Assembly (NCBI GenBank): GCA_021292165.1
Contig: CM037878.1
Span: 194,369,118-194,433,117, forward strand
Reading direction: 5' to 3'
Origin: Shinisaurus crocodilurus
Lineage: Eukaryota; Chordata; Lepidosauria; Squamata; Shinisauridae
DNA: 64,000 nt
Shown here: positions 29,322 to 40,346 of the stretch, one piece after another
How the letters are laid out: each line of letters begins with the position of its first letter
Numbering within the stretch: the first letter of the stretch is position 1
The notes under the pieces: model-generated
Databases searched by the model: none
Seen by the model: only the letters and a program-made list of their open reading frames with translations
What the model was told of the DNA's origin: nothing
Made by a program: the position numbers and the translations under genes

Positions 29322-31440
29322 CAAAAACAATGTTAGAACATAAAACTCTGGAAGTTATAGATCATCCGAATTCCCAGCAATATGATTCTCTCAGAACTTT
29401 GGGAAGCAAAAGCCACTTCTCTGGATAAAAGAGCACCACCATAGCTTTCTAATACAAACATCCAGCACAGTTAGGCACATCTCCAACCAGGGCTAGCATC
29501 AACAGTATGTGTGGTTGGGCACCTGCAGAGGGCCCACACCCCAGCAGGAGCCCACTGACAAGACATCTCCCCCTGGAGATGTCCCTCCTCTTCATCATTG
29601 CAACCTGCTTGTTCATCTGCCTCTCTCTCTGCCCCAGACAACAATGGTCATGAGAAGGAGGAGCAGTAGATGTGACCGCCTACTTGCTCCCAGGCTCTCT
29701 GCCTGTCAAGCAAGCAAGCGATAGCAATGATGAGAAAGAGGAGGAGGGACAAAAGCAGCTGGTGACAATGGCAGTGAGAAAGTAGACTGACTGAGAGAGC
29801 GGGCCGGTGAAGGCCCTCAAAAGCATGGATTCAGCACTGTCTATAGCCATTGAGGTCAATGGACTTAAGTTCACCTTACTGTGCTGGATTGTGGTCTGAA
29901 AAGTAAGATTGCCATCTCAACAAAAAGGAGGGGGAGGAGGAAAAGATAAGATTTATACATTTTAATAAAGACAAAAAATAGTTGATATCTCAACGGGGGA
30001 AGAAAAAACCAACATCACCACCCCATCACCACTTATAGCTGGGAGAAATGTTTAAAGTGTTCTAGCATTTTGAACATCATGGTGAATTACCCTGGCAATG
30101 GATCAATTACCAGACATTCTCTCTCTACCTTCCACAAGCCCATGTGTGCATCTCGGAAATACACTTCCCCCAGATGCACGATCTGCTAGCACATTTGGCC
30201 TCAAAAATGTAATTGTGACTGCAATCTGCCTTGTGAGACACAGGCTAATATGTTTTTCTCTGCAGGAGCAAAAAGAGCTTAGCGCATAAAGAACAGGAAA
30301 AAGTACACGCCACCAAATCTGCTAACAATTATGTGAAAAAGTGTTCAGGGTAATTTCCTTCTACCAGCCACCTTGTGAAATATAATGTTTTAATCCTGGC
30401 ATCCTGCAGATTCTTCTATAGTGTATAAATATCCTTTTAAATTTAAAGACTTAGTGCCTCAGGGAGTAAATAAGCATTGTCAGAACCATCCTGTTGTGCC
30501 AAACATGAGAGGCTGGTTTCTGCTTGTTCAGGTTTCAGATGAAACTTTGATTCTTTGGCACAAAACTTTTGTCAGATTTGATATGCCTAAAAAGATAGTG
30601 GAATTTATTGTAATGGGACTGCTGAGTCTAGCAACTACATTTCCCAGCAGTCCCTGATGTGACCTTCCTCTCTGATCAAGAAAAGGGAATTCTCCTTCTT
30701 GAGAGTGAGAACAGGAGAGAGGCAGGGAAAAAGAAAGGAAAACAGAAAAAGTCAGACACTGAGAGGATAACAGCCTGGGAGAAGGTTTAGTGAGGGATGG
30801 TGAAGCACACGTGCGTACTGTGGAAGTTGGAAGGGAAGATCCTTAACAGATTGTAAGGTTGGAAGCAAAGGTAGCTCTGGGATTGTTTGGACACAAAGCG
30901 ACTGAGTTGGAAAAGCCCTGGAAGATATTATATATCTTCCCAATATATTACTAGACCTGTGCAGGTCTTCTATAGAACTGCAAGTGCAGAATCCTGCCTA
31001 AAGTCTTGACTTGTTACATTTTGAACTCAGGGTTTTTTACTTTTGCTTTTTTGCCACTCCCTTGGTGGCTGTAATCTTCCCTGATTTACCGCTCCATTAA
31101 ACCACTTCTGCTTATTAGCCATGGGCCAGTGTGAATGGTTGAGGCCACCAGAGTTAGTGCAGAGATTGCTAACACAGAAGTGCTTTCAGCACTTGCTTCC
31201 AATCATAGGTGCACAGGTGCATTACCACATTTTTATGCCTTCATTGCATTATTGCTCACACAAGAATCCTTAGGAGAGAAGGGAAGTTAAGCTGACATGG
31301 ATTTGGGAGACTACCTCTGCAAGACGCATAATCATAGCACTATGCAGATGCTCCAAAAATGTGTATGGGGGGGCATAAAACGTGGAAGTGGCATGGGAGT
31401 GTGCCCCCAACATTCCTACACATTCCTTGCCCCCAACATT
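29322..31440. other. Unique DNA, no gene recognised
   Basis: 29510-29830 is GC-richer with GAGGAG and AAGCAAGCAAGCG short runs and may be an unnamed repeat. 30420-30650 is repeat-poor with frames of 60-78 codons and no recognisable protein. 31401-31441 has TGCCCCCAACATTC twice, 26 bp apart, next to the 5S-SINE tail. Confidence 0.4.
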
Positions 31441-31606
31441 CATAGATTCATAGATCATAGAGTTGGAAGGGGCCTACAAGGCCATCGAGTCCAACCCCCT
31501 GCTCAATGCAGGAAACTAGAGGAGGGGTCTCCCATCCAAGTAATAGCCAGGCCTGACCCTGCTTAGCTTTCCACACTCAGACAAACTGAGCCAGCGTGAG
31601 CCACAT
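31441..31606 (-). mobile_element. 5S-rRNA-headed SINE with CR1 tail
   Basis: Minus-strand copy: head TGTGGCTCACGCTGGCTCAG, GGAAAGCTAAGCAGGGTCAG and ACTTGGATGGGAGACC, tail GAGTTGGAAGGGGCC region then CTATGATCTATGAATCTATG. Near-identical to 21256-21430 and 61681-61850. Confidence 0.9.
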
Positions 31607-31976
31607 GCCAGCTCCACCTCTGTCAGCTGAACATGCTTAGACTCCCCGTTCACATCAGTGGAAGAAAGTTGGGGGTGAAACAGTCGGGGACAGTGTGGGA
31701 GGGGCATGTTGCCCCACACTCCATGCTTTTATGCTCATATGCATTCTTTGAATGCCTCCATAGGGCTGATAGTGCAAAAGCATAATTTGCAAGCCTGGCA
31801 GGACTTGTGGATCAGATATGTAACTAAGTGGACCTTACATAGAAAATAACAAGTCCTTTGGCCTTTATCATCATTGGGTGTCATCTTGAAAGACACCCCT
31901 CTTGCCCAGGCCTGACACCAACACCTGGCATTCTTGGACAATTGCCAGGGCCCCTGAAGACCTAACAAGTTCACTC
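31607..31976. other. Unique DNA
   Basis: No recognised feature. Confidence 0.4.
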
Positions 31977-31979
31977 CTA

Positions 31980-32711
31980 ATGAACCCCGACAAGACCGAG
32001 GTACTTCTGGTGGGAGACAAAGGAAGGTTAGGGGATGTTGACCTGGTGCTGAATGGGGAACATCTACCACTGAAGGATCAGGTCCGCAGCTTGGGGGTCA
32101 TTCTAGACTCCCAGCTGTCCATGGAGGCTCAGGTGTCAGCTGTGAGCCGGGCAGTGCTGTATCAGCTCCATCTGATGCGGCAGTTGCGCCCCTACCTTCC
32201 TAATCATCTGCTCCTATCAGTGGTTCATGCCTTGGTCTCCTCTCGCCTAGACTACTGTAATGCGCTCTACGTGGGGTTACCTTGGAAGATGGTTCGGAAG
32301 TTGCAGCTGGTACAGAATGCAGCAGCTCGCCTGATTAAAGGCTGCCGCCGGCGTGATCACATCACTCCGGTGCTCAAAGAGTTGCACTGGCTACCAGTTG
32401 TTTGCTGAGCCGAATTCAAGGTGTTGGCATTGACCTTTAAAACCCTGTACGGCTCCGGTCCAGTATATCTCAAGGAGCACCTCCAACAACACCAAATAGG
32501 CCGCTCAACAAGATCTGCCACAGACGGCCTTCTCCTTGTCCCTTCAGCCAGAGCAGCTAGACTGGTGGGGACGAGGAAGAGGGCCTTTTCTGTGGCAGCC
32601 CCCATACTGTGGAACTCTCTCCCTAGTGACCTCCACCATGCCCCTTCCTTGATTAGCTTCCACCGGGCATTAAAAACGTGGCTTTTCAGGTGGGAACATG
32701 GGGTGGGTTAG
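31980..32711 (+). pseudogene. L2 ORF2 C-terminal part, one nonsense codon
   Basis: One frame from MNPDKTEVLLVGDKGRLGD via VSSRLDYCNALYVGLPWKMV, LVQNAAARLIKGCRRRDH and LHWLPVVC to KTWLFRWEHGVG. A single TGA at 32406-32408 stands where relatives encode Arg (CGA), the change expected from methyl-CpG deamination. No RT catalytic residues are included. Confidence 0.9.
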
Positions 32712-32753
32712 GATTTTTTAAGTTTTGTACTGTTTTTAATTGTGTTTTATACT

Positions 32754-32755
<2 letters not shown>

Positions 32756-32787
<32 letters not shown>
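32756..32787. repeat. (TG)n microsatellite in L2 3' UTR
   Basis: Sixteen TG units. Confidence 0.95.
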
Positions 32788-32788
<1 letters not shown>

Positions 32789-32890
32789 CCCCCCCCTCTT
32801 GTGTTTTGTTGGACTGTACATTGCTCAGAGTGGCCGGATGTCTGGCCAGATGGGCGATTCATAAATATAATAAATAAATAAATAAATAAT

Positions 32891-33927
32891 GCCTGCCCTG
32901 GGCTCCTGGGCCCCACTTTTTCCTTGCCCAGCACTCTGAGAAGTGCTAGTTGGCTGTATCTAGCCACCCTTTTAATTACTCACAATGCTGTACTGACAGC
33001 ACAATGTTGCTCTGGAGCACTGTTGGAAATTACCAGGGTAGCTAAAATCCAGCTCTCCAGCACTGCTTGGACCCCTGCCACCATAGCGACATAAGCCCAC
33101 CAGGGCCCACTAACAGAGGAAGCGCCCCACTGGAGGACACTTTGCCCAAGGCCCACTCAGACCTGGGGCACTCATACCTGCTGGAGATGGCCCTGTTCTT
33201 TCCCTGCAGAAAGTTGTACTGGTCATATTCTGTGGCCTCACAGCCTGTATCACCATAGCCAACAGGCTCAATAGATTGACCCTCTACTGCTGCTACTACT
33301 CTGCTTTATGGCACTGCCGGGACATCACTCAGTTCCTGTGGGAGGATGAGGGGAAGCTTAGGATTTGCCAATGGGAATAGTGAAAGGAGGAAAGAAATTG
33401 GCAACTCTCTGCAACTTCTCCAAGTTAAAAGGAAACAGGAACTAAAGAGTATCCTCATATAATTGGAATCCAGCCATCTATCCACCCTATTTTCACTGGA
33501 ACCTCCCAGTTGTCATTAGACCCCCACAGACTGACAGGGCCTCACCTCTGGCTTTTTGCCCAACAACCTCTGGATCAGATGCTGCAGCACTGTTCTCTGA
33601 TCACCCATATTGGTGCAGCAGAAAGGGCCAAGCAGCTTCCTCTTCTGGTGATCCAGATAGTAAGATACCCGGGCTAGGTTGCCAGCATTTCCAGTTTTAG
33701 ATTTCTAGCATCTTACAAGTGTCCCTCAGTCAACCATGAATGTTAATCACGGGGGGGGGGATGCTGCAAGATTTGGCAAAATGACCATCACATTTAAGGG
33801 GCATGAAGACTTTTCTTGGAAACCAAAATCTTAAATTAAACTAAACTTGATATTATTACATTTCCATACTGCCCAATAGCCAAAGCTCTCTGGGCAGTTT
33901 TAAAAAGTAGCCCTAAAAGCCTAATTT
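32891..33927. other. Mostly unclassified DNA
   Basis: 33060-33260 has GC-richer text (CACCAGGGCCCACTAACAG) that may be an unnamed repeat. 33853-33905 is a minus-strand L2-type tail (CTGCCCAGAGAGCTTTGG). 33751-33760 is a G10 run. No gene. Confidence 0.4.
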
Positions 33928-34097
33928 GCTTACACTGGCTCAGCTTGTCTGAGCGTGGAAAGCTAAGCAGGGTCAGGCCTGGTTATTACTTGGATGGGAG
34001 ACCCCTAGTTTCCTGCATTGAGCAACAGGGGGTTGGACTCGATGGCCTTGTAGGCTCCTTCCAACTCTATGATCTATGAAATCTATGAAATCTATAA
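33928..34097 (+). mobile_element. 5S-rRNA-headed SINE with CR1 tail
   Basis: Missing the first bases of the head; CTAAGCAGGGTCAGGCC and TTACTTGGATGGGAGACC intact. Shows a small deletion after GAGACCCC and AGCAACAGGGGG in place of AGCAGGGGG. Tail repeats CTATGAAAT three times. Confidence 0.88.
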
Positions 34098-34737
34098 TTT
34101 GAATGTACCGGTGTCTCTATGGTTATGCAACATCTGGATCCCCCCATCTATGTGACTGCGCTGCTAAAGTTGCCGATGCTAGTTGTAGTATTAAAAAGGC
34201 ACAACTCTTCAGCCAAATGGAATTGGCGTAGGGAGAGCTTCCCTTCAGGGTAGTACTTTAAAAACACTGGCATTCTCTTGTCTAGAGAAAGAGATGGTCC
34301 CAGTGACTAAGTCTGCCAGAGTAGTTGGATGAGACCTAACAGGTACTCCACTACTGTAGATGAAAAAAGCCGATAGAAGGCAACAGACTGATATGTGACA
34401 GATTTCTGAGGAAAAAAGCTTCATAAACTGGAATAGACTCAAGTTTGTGAAATGTGTCAGCTGCAAACTTTGTAAGCAACGATTACATGTCTCCTTCCAA
34501 ATAATTGATAAAAAGTATCCCAGAGACACATCACACTTTCTTCATGTCAGCTCTGTCTAACAGCCACATAAATGTTGTTTGTGAATTCTTCCAAACATGT
34601 TTGAATGACTACTCTAGGAATCAATTTTCTTGGCTTTGTGGGTGTGTTTAAATAAGCATGGCATCTTTATTGATAATAACACACTATAATAATATACCAA
34701 AAGTAGTTTTGAAAGGATAGGCCTGAGGAAATTATGA
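34098..34737. other. Unique DNA
   Basis: No recognised gene or repeat. Confidence 0.4.
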
Positions 34738-35020
34738 AGCTGCCCCAGGGATGGGGACTCAGACTCGGGGACTCGACTCGTGAGTCGGACTGAGTCCCCC
34801 CTCTGACTCGAGTCAGACTTGAGTCCCAATATTTTCTATGGGACTCGAGACTCGACTCGGGATTCGAGCCTACTCCGCCACCGCCGCCCACTGCCGCTCA
34901 CCTCAACTCACCTTGCTGCCATCGCCTGCCACACGCCGCACACCGCCGCCACCACCACCGCACGCCACTGCACGCCACCACTGCCACCACTGCCAGCCGC
35001 CTCATGCCGCCGCTGCCTGC

Positions 35021-35085
35021 CCGCATGCCCGCCCGCATGCCCGCCCGCATGCCCGCCCGCATGCCCGCCCGCATGCCCGCCCGCC
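35021..35085. repeat. 12-bp tandem array CCGCATGCCCGC
   Basis: About five and a half uninterrupted units inside the cargo. The unit is close to self-complementary at its GCATGC core. Confidence 0.9.
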
Positions 35086-35170
35086 CGCACACCCACATGC
35101 ACACACACCGCCGCATGCACGCACGCACACCGCCGCCAGCGCCTCGCCGGCGCACGCACGCCGGCGCCAG

Positions 35171-35253
35171 CGCTCTGCTTTTGGTGGGGGGAACCATGGC
35201 AACAGGGCTTAAACAGCCCTGTTGCCATGGTTCCCCGCGCCAAAAACAGAGCG
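35171..35253. repeat. 83-bp hairpin, loop TAAAC
   Basis: Left arm CGCTCTGCTTTTGGTGGG then GGAACCATGGCAACAGGGCT; right arm AGCCCTGTTGCCATGGTTCC then CGCGCCAAAAACAGAGCG. Arms correspond base by base to 26868-26955 in the same orientation, yet the loop is the reverse complement. Confidence 0.9.
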
Positions 35254-35586
35254 ACGGCGATGGCGGCGTGTGTGTGTGCGTGCGTGCGGCGAGGCAGCAT
35301 GCGACGGCGACAGCGTGAGACAGTGGCGGAGGTGAGGTGAGGCGGTATGCGGCAGCAGCAGCATGAGGCGGCGGGCGGCGGTGGCGGTGAGGGCGGCGGG
35401 CGGCGGCGAGGTGAGGCAGCGGTGGCGAGGTGAGGCGGCAGCGGCGTGAGGCGTGGGCGGCGGAGGTGAGGTGAGTGGCGGTGGTGGCATGCGGGTGGGG
35501 TGGCGGCGACTCGAGCGGCGCTGAGAACACTCCGTGCTGCTCAGAAGAGCGGTGGCAGCGGCGGCGGCGGCAGGAGCTGTGGCGGC

Positions 35587-35674
35587 GGCCCATGGAGGGA
35601 GCGGGAAGGTCTCCGCAGGAGGAAGGGCAGCTCTTCTTCCTCTTGCGGAGACCCTCCCGCTCCCTCCATGGGCC
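35587..35674. repeat. 88-bp hairpin in hAT-type cargo
   Basis: GGCCCATGGAGGGAGCGGGA and GGTCTCCGC pair with GCGGAGACC and TCCCGCTCCCTCCATGGGCC around a short GGGCAGCT-type loop. Almost perfect, so recently formed or under homogenisation. Confidence 0.9.
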
Positions 35675-35812
35675 ACCGCTTTGGGAGTGACTCGGGACTC
35701 AAGTTACAATTTTGGGCCTCGGACTCGAGACTCAACTCGAGACTCGGGTCCAAAGACTCGTGACTCGACTCGGGACTCGGACCAAGGACTCTTCAACATC
35801 CCTGAGATGCCC

Positions 35813-36396
35813 TCATTAAACAATTATAAATACACAAAATCACATGGTTTAAGGACTCAGTTCAGAATAGTTGGATAAAATGCCATATTGGTTGCATTAC
35901 AGTACCTCTCCAACATTTTTGTTTTCCCCTCATACATTTTTTCTGTCAACCAAATATAGCCCATCCTATTATCCCTTTGATGTATTTCCAGTGCCATTAT
36001 TTTCATTAGCTTCTTCCTTCAAATTCCTATCTCCTCTGCCCTTATTTTTCTCATACCACTAGGCATCCATCCACAGTTACCTGGGTTTGTCAGCCCAGTG
36101 TTTACTCTGTCCCCTTTCTTCAATTCCAATGCCTCTTTTGCTCCATGTCCCTTAGTTTTCCTGCCTCCTCTGTGTGGCTTTCTTCAGACAGCATATGGAT
36201 GGCTAGCACACATCTTGTCTTGGCTTCTGAAAGATATCATGAGACATTATGAAAAAGTACTAACTCATATACCCTGCTTTTCTGAGAGGAACCATTTACT
36301 GTAGAAGAATGTGGTCTAGTGGAGTGGTTGACCAGCCTAAAAATATTGTCCTATATTTGTCATTTCTGATCTGTTACTAAAAAATTGTGGATCCAC
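35813..36396. other. Pyrimidine-rich unique DNA
   Basis: 35905-36180 is strongly C+T-biased on the plus strand. No gene. Confidence 0.4.
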
Positions 36397-37365
36397 AATT
36401 AGCTACAGAATCGGACTCAAAGAGTGCTTCTCAATGGTTCCTTCTCAAACTGGGGAGAGGTAACGAGCGGGGTACCACAGGGCTCGGTCCTGGGCCCAGT
36501 GCTCTTCAACATTTTTATTAATGACTTGGATGAGGAGGTACAGGGAATGCTTATCAAATCTGCAGATGACACAAAGTTGGGTGGAACAGCTAATACTCTG
36601 GAAGACAGAAACAAAATTCAAAGTGACCTCGATAGGCTGGAGCACTAGGCCGTAAACAACAGAATGAGATTTAATAGGGATAAATGCCAAGTGCTGCACC
36701 TAGGGAGAGGAAACCAAATGCAGAGTTACAGAATGGGGGACACTTGGCTCAACAATACTACAAGTGAGAAGGATCTTGGAATTGTGGTAGATCACAAACT
36801 GAATATGAGCCAGCAATGCGATGTGGCTGCAAAGAAGGCAAATGCTATTTTGGGCTGCATTAATAGAAGTATAACTTCCAAATCGCGGGAAGTGATAATT
36901 CCCCTTTACTCGGCACTGGTTAGGCCTCATCTTGAGTACTGCGTCCAGTTCTGGGCACCACACTTTAAGAAGGACATAGACAAACTGGAGAGGGTTCAGA
37001 GGAGGGCAACAAGGATGATAAAGGGACTGGAAACAAGGCCCTATGAGGAGAGACTAAAATAACTGGGCATGTTTAGCCTTCAGAAGAGGAGACTGAGGGG
37101 AGATATGATCGCACTCTTCCAGTACTTGAAGGGATGTCACACAGAGGAGGGCCAGGATCTCTTCTCGATCATCCCAGTTTTCAGGACATGGAATAATGGG
37201 CTCAAGTTACAGGAACCTAGATTCCACCTAAACATCAGGAAAAATTTCCTGACTGTTAGAGCAATAAGACAATGGAATCAACTACCTAGGGAGGTGGTGG
37301 GCTCTCCCAGTCTGGAGGCATTCAAGGTGCAACTGGACAATCATCTGTCAGGGATGCTTTGACCT
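36397..37365 (+). pseudogene. CR1 ORF2 (RT palm to C-terminus), two in-frame stops
   Basis: One frame: [39 protein letters not shown], then ADDTK with the catalytic Asp pair, TAG at 36646-36648 (relatives: Trp), NRDKCQVLHLGRGNQ, VRPHLEYCVQFWAPHFKKDI, RRATRMIKGL, TAA at 37060-37062 (relatives: Glu) and LRGDMIALFQYLKG to the end LDNHLSGML. The residue before Ala-Asp-Asp is Ser (TCT) where CR1 usually has Phe or Tyr. No endonuclease. Confidence 0.92.
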
Positions 37366-37449
37366 GGATTCCTGCATTGAGCAGGGGGTTGGACTCGATG
37401 GCCTTGTAGGCCCCTTCCAACTCTACTTTTCTATGATTCTATGATTCTA
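36397..37449 (+). mobile_element. CR1 LINE, 3' kilobase
   Basis: 5'-truncated in the RT domain. The 3' UTR ends GGGGGTTGGACTCGATGGCC, CCCCTTCCAACTCTAC and the 8-bp terminal repeat TTCTATGA in about two and a half copies, the signature of CR1. It is the likely partner of the 5S-headed SINE, which has the same end. Confidence 0.93.
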
Positions 37450-37674
37450 ACATCTAATTTCCAGTAAAGTTATTTAATACTGCTTAGTAAAAAAATCTGC
37501 ATTATGGCTTGGATCTAGACTAAGTTCGTTGAACTTAGGTACAATTGAAATCAATGGGACAAGTTAGTCATGGCTGAAAGGGCAACTATCTTAGCCTGGA
37601 TCCAACTGTATGCATATGTCTTGCATTATCAGCTACTGTCTACAGTTCACACCTCTGTTTCATCTTCTCAAATA
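37450..37674. other. Unique DNA with a MITE-like remnant
   Basis: 37505-37580 (TTGAACTTAGGTACAATTG, ATCAATGGGACAAGTTAGTC) recalls the 42164 inverted-repeat family, heavily eroded. Confidence 0.35.
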
Positions 37675-37998
37675 TTAAGAATATGAGAAAAGCCCACCTA
37701 GAGCAGCCCAGAGACCTATCTATTCCAGCATCCTGTTTCCCACAGTAGCCAATCAGATATCTATGGGAAGCCCACAAGCAGGACCTGAGGGCAATAGTCC
37801 TCTCCCTCTGCTGTATCCTAGTAACTGGTATTCAGAGGCATGCTGTCTCTCATCCTGGAGGTAGTATCTAGTCATCATAACTAGTAGTCATTGATAGCCT
37901 CATCATCCATGAATTTGTCTAACCCATTTTTTTTAAAGCCGTGCAAGTTGGTGGACATGACCAAATCTAGTAGGAAAGCAGGTCCCATATTGCTGCTG
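37675..37998 (+). repeat. Dispersed repeat, GCTGGATCAGACC family, longest copy
   Basis: Runs from AAGAATATGAGAAAAGCCC through CCACAGTAGCCAATCAG, GGAAGCCCACAAGCAGGACC, ATTCAGAGGCATGCTG, GTAGTCATTGATAGCC and CATGAATTTGTCTAACCC to GGTCCCATATTGCTGC. This copy shows that the 1583 and 2630 fragments are from one consensus. Confidence 0.7.
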
Positions 37999-38569
37999 TT
38001 TAAAACAACAACAACAATACTACAACTTACACCTTATCCGTTAAACATACTGACCTTAACTTCACACGTATGCCTAGCAGATGCCTAGAGCCTGATGGAA
38101 GCTCTTGAAAGCTGAGGGGCAGGAAGACAAAGGAGGCAGGGAAATTAAGGGTCAGGGAGCCCGTTAATTTGATGAGAATTGTATTTAAAAACATCTGGAG
38201 GGACCCAGATTGGGGGAGGCTGTTTTAGTGTCTATGATTTGTTGAAAAATCCATCCTGAAGAACCAAGGGGAGTCTTGGGTGGGCAAAGCTGGGCAAACT
38301 ATTTGGTTGCAGTTGGAGCACCACCACTCTCGGTAACTGGAACCCTGTAGTTACCTGAAACAAGTGACAAGGGGCATACAAAAAGCATGCACTAATTGAT
38401 GGATGCAACTGTGGCAAGCTCAAAGTTGTTTTACTTTGTTACATGTCTGGGTGCTTGCCATAAATGTTTCGGTCTAAAAGTAACAAAAAACTGAAATCCA
38501 CCATTAAAAAGCTCTGTCTGAATTAATGTATTTCCCTCCTTTATGAATGGTCAGTGTAAATGGATTTTA
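37999..38569. other. Unique DNA
   Basis: (CAA)4-type run at about 38008-38022; nothing else recognised. Confidence 0.4.
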
Positions 38570-38791
38570 AGTGCTCTTTAGACAGAAAAAAAGACTGATA
38601 TTATTACAACATTGGAAGGATGAACACTCATCTCCTATAATGCAATGGCTTGAGGACCTTACAATGCTTTCAATATTTGAAGAGGTGGCATATAGACGCC
38701 ACCGTCGAATGGATACTTAACTTGGATATCTGGTCTGCTTTTGTTGTATTTATGTTGTTTTATATATAAATTAATTACTAGAAAGTTGTAT

Positions 38792-38822
<31 letters not shown>

Positions 38823-38920
38823 GTATTCATTGATATGGAATAAATCTATGTATGTATAGAATTTCTCTTTTTTCCTTTTCTTTATATAACAATTTCACAA
38901 TAAAAAATGAATTAAAAATG
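38570..38920 (+). mobile_element. L1-like LINE 3' end
   Basis: A short plus-strand trace RLILLQHWKDEHSSPIMQWL and EDLTMLSIFEEVAYRR (about 38594-38715) has the W..WL..........E.....R layout of the last residues of L1-type ORF2. It is followed by an AT-rich UTR with (AT)n at 38796-38822 and ends in AATAAAAAATGAATTAAAAA. Only the last 40 codons survive. Confidence 0.55.
38796..38822. repeat. (AT)n microsatellite
   Basis: Thirteen AT units. Confidence 0.9.
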
Positions 38921-40335
38921 TATTTCCCTTCTTTGTTGCTTTTGCATTAAGATGGCCCCTGTAGGGACTATGAGGAAGAAAGAGCTCCAGCCTTTGCTGC
39001 TATAAACCTGTGGATTATAGATACGAGGTGACGTAGAACTGAATGCTGCCTTTGCCCTGATGAGGGGAGTGAGGTCACTCCTCACTTCCATAGTGGCAAT
39101 GACTACCACTGCTGAGGTGAAACATCACAGGTTCTTCCCCTACTTCCCTGCTCCTTCAAGAAGACACCCCATCACTGTTACCTTCAGCAGCTTAGACACC
39201 TGGGCTTGAGAAGTGAGAATTCACTTTCCAACACAGCAAATTATGGACCAACAGAGCCTCCTCCTCCACTCTGCCTGCCTGGAGCAATGATGTAGGGATG
39301 TGTGAGAAATCTACTCAGGAGACAATGGAAAAAAGAGAATTTTCTTTGTAATTCTAGAGTAAGAGAAAGCATTGTTACTTTTATTTGTTGTAGAGAAAAT
39401 CAGAAGTCCATTTTTTTTGTTATTTGTTATATGTTTCTGTGGTGTTTGTCTTTGTTCTTAATAAAAAATTTAAAAAAGAAGAAGAAATCAGATTTCTTTT
39501 TCCAGATTTCTCCAATCTGCACCGCCTGGAAATGGATGCAGACCAGGCCCAATTCATAATGTTATACATTTCCAGACTTTTGAAGTGTTCTGTGGACCAG
39601 AAAAAACACATCCGAAAAAATGTGCACAATTGAAAAGTGTGCAAAGAAAAATGCATAAAAACATGCTTTATTCAATAGGCAGTTGCATGCAAAAAATGCA
39701 CAAAATTTGAAAAATGCACACATTTTTTAAAAATATGCCAAAAAAGTCCATTAAAATGTTTTCCTGTAAAAAGAACATCTGCATGGAGCCAAGAATGGAT
39801 GTAGAGATGGCAAATGGAGGAAGTCTGCAGAAATAGACATAACAGATCCACCCATCACTAGATGTGAGATCCAGGCAAGTGACACCCTGGTGTTGTTCTT
39901 GTTGTTTTGTGGGGAGTAATTCATAAGGAGAAGCTGCATTGAAACTGCTGGCGGCATTGGATGTTCTAGAGTACACATGTCTACTGACAACTACAATACC
40001 TATAGCATATTCAGTACTACTGTTTACCACTTCTAGTAGGATTATGTAATACTGTACATAGTGCCAACATGTTCTTCTAATTGATGTACAAATTATAGAA
40101 GTGCACAATCAGAGTGCTTATCATCTATGTTAGATGCAAGCATGGTGTAAGAAGTTAAAGAGTGATGAAGACAATGACTAGTGTAGCCTTGATATCAAGA
40201 CCCTTGATATTCCATGCGTTGGCAACATGGAAAAGCCAATTCTATAAAATTTATCTCGGTAAGAATAAATTATGCCAATTACATGTAGCTGACTGCTATG
40301 GCGGTAGAAAGGCCATGCAGACAGAAGTGAAAGGG
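38921..40335. other. Unclassified DNA with an L1-like tail and an AT-rich degenerate repeat
   Basis: 39395-39480 (TTTGTCTTTGTTCTTAATAA, AAATTTAAAAAAGAAG) resembles an L1 poly-A end. 39500-39760 is built from loose AAAAATGCACA/AATTGAAAAATGC units like those at 51230-51560 and 55600-55770. A minus-strand frame of 146 codons at 39668-40108 has no recognisable domain. Confidence 0.35.
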
Positions 40336-40346
40336 CCCATGAGTAG

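Larger units (their letters stand above)
31977..32890 (+). mobile_element. L2-type LINE, 3' 0.9 kb
   Basis: 5'-truncated just before the NPDKTEVLLVG sequence. The 3' end is complete: GGCCAGATGGGCGATTCATA followed by AATATAATAAATAAATAAAT. An internal (TG)n at 32756-32787 expanded in its 3' UTR. Confidence 0.92.
34746..35804 (-). mobile_element. hAT-type element with CTCGAGTC arrays, copy 2, carrying GC-rich cargo
   Basis: Left end CAGGGATGGGGACTCAGAC; right end CTTCAACATCCCTG, so it is inverted relative to 8277-9053. Flanks AGCTGCCC (34738-34745) and AGATGCCC (35805-35812) agree at 7 of 8. Both edges are GACTCGAG-type arrays (34757-34870 and about 35688-35790). The middle differs from copy 1: a GC-rich block with a 12-bp tandem array, a hairpin shared with 26868 and a second hairpin at 35587. 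The two copies thus share ends but not cargo. Confidence 0.85.

Noticed and set aside
34819..35676. 231-codon minus-strand and 173-codon plus-strand frames
   Set aside because: His/Ala/Cys/Pro-rich translations of the 12-bp array and GC-rich cargo; a compositional effect.
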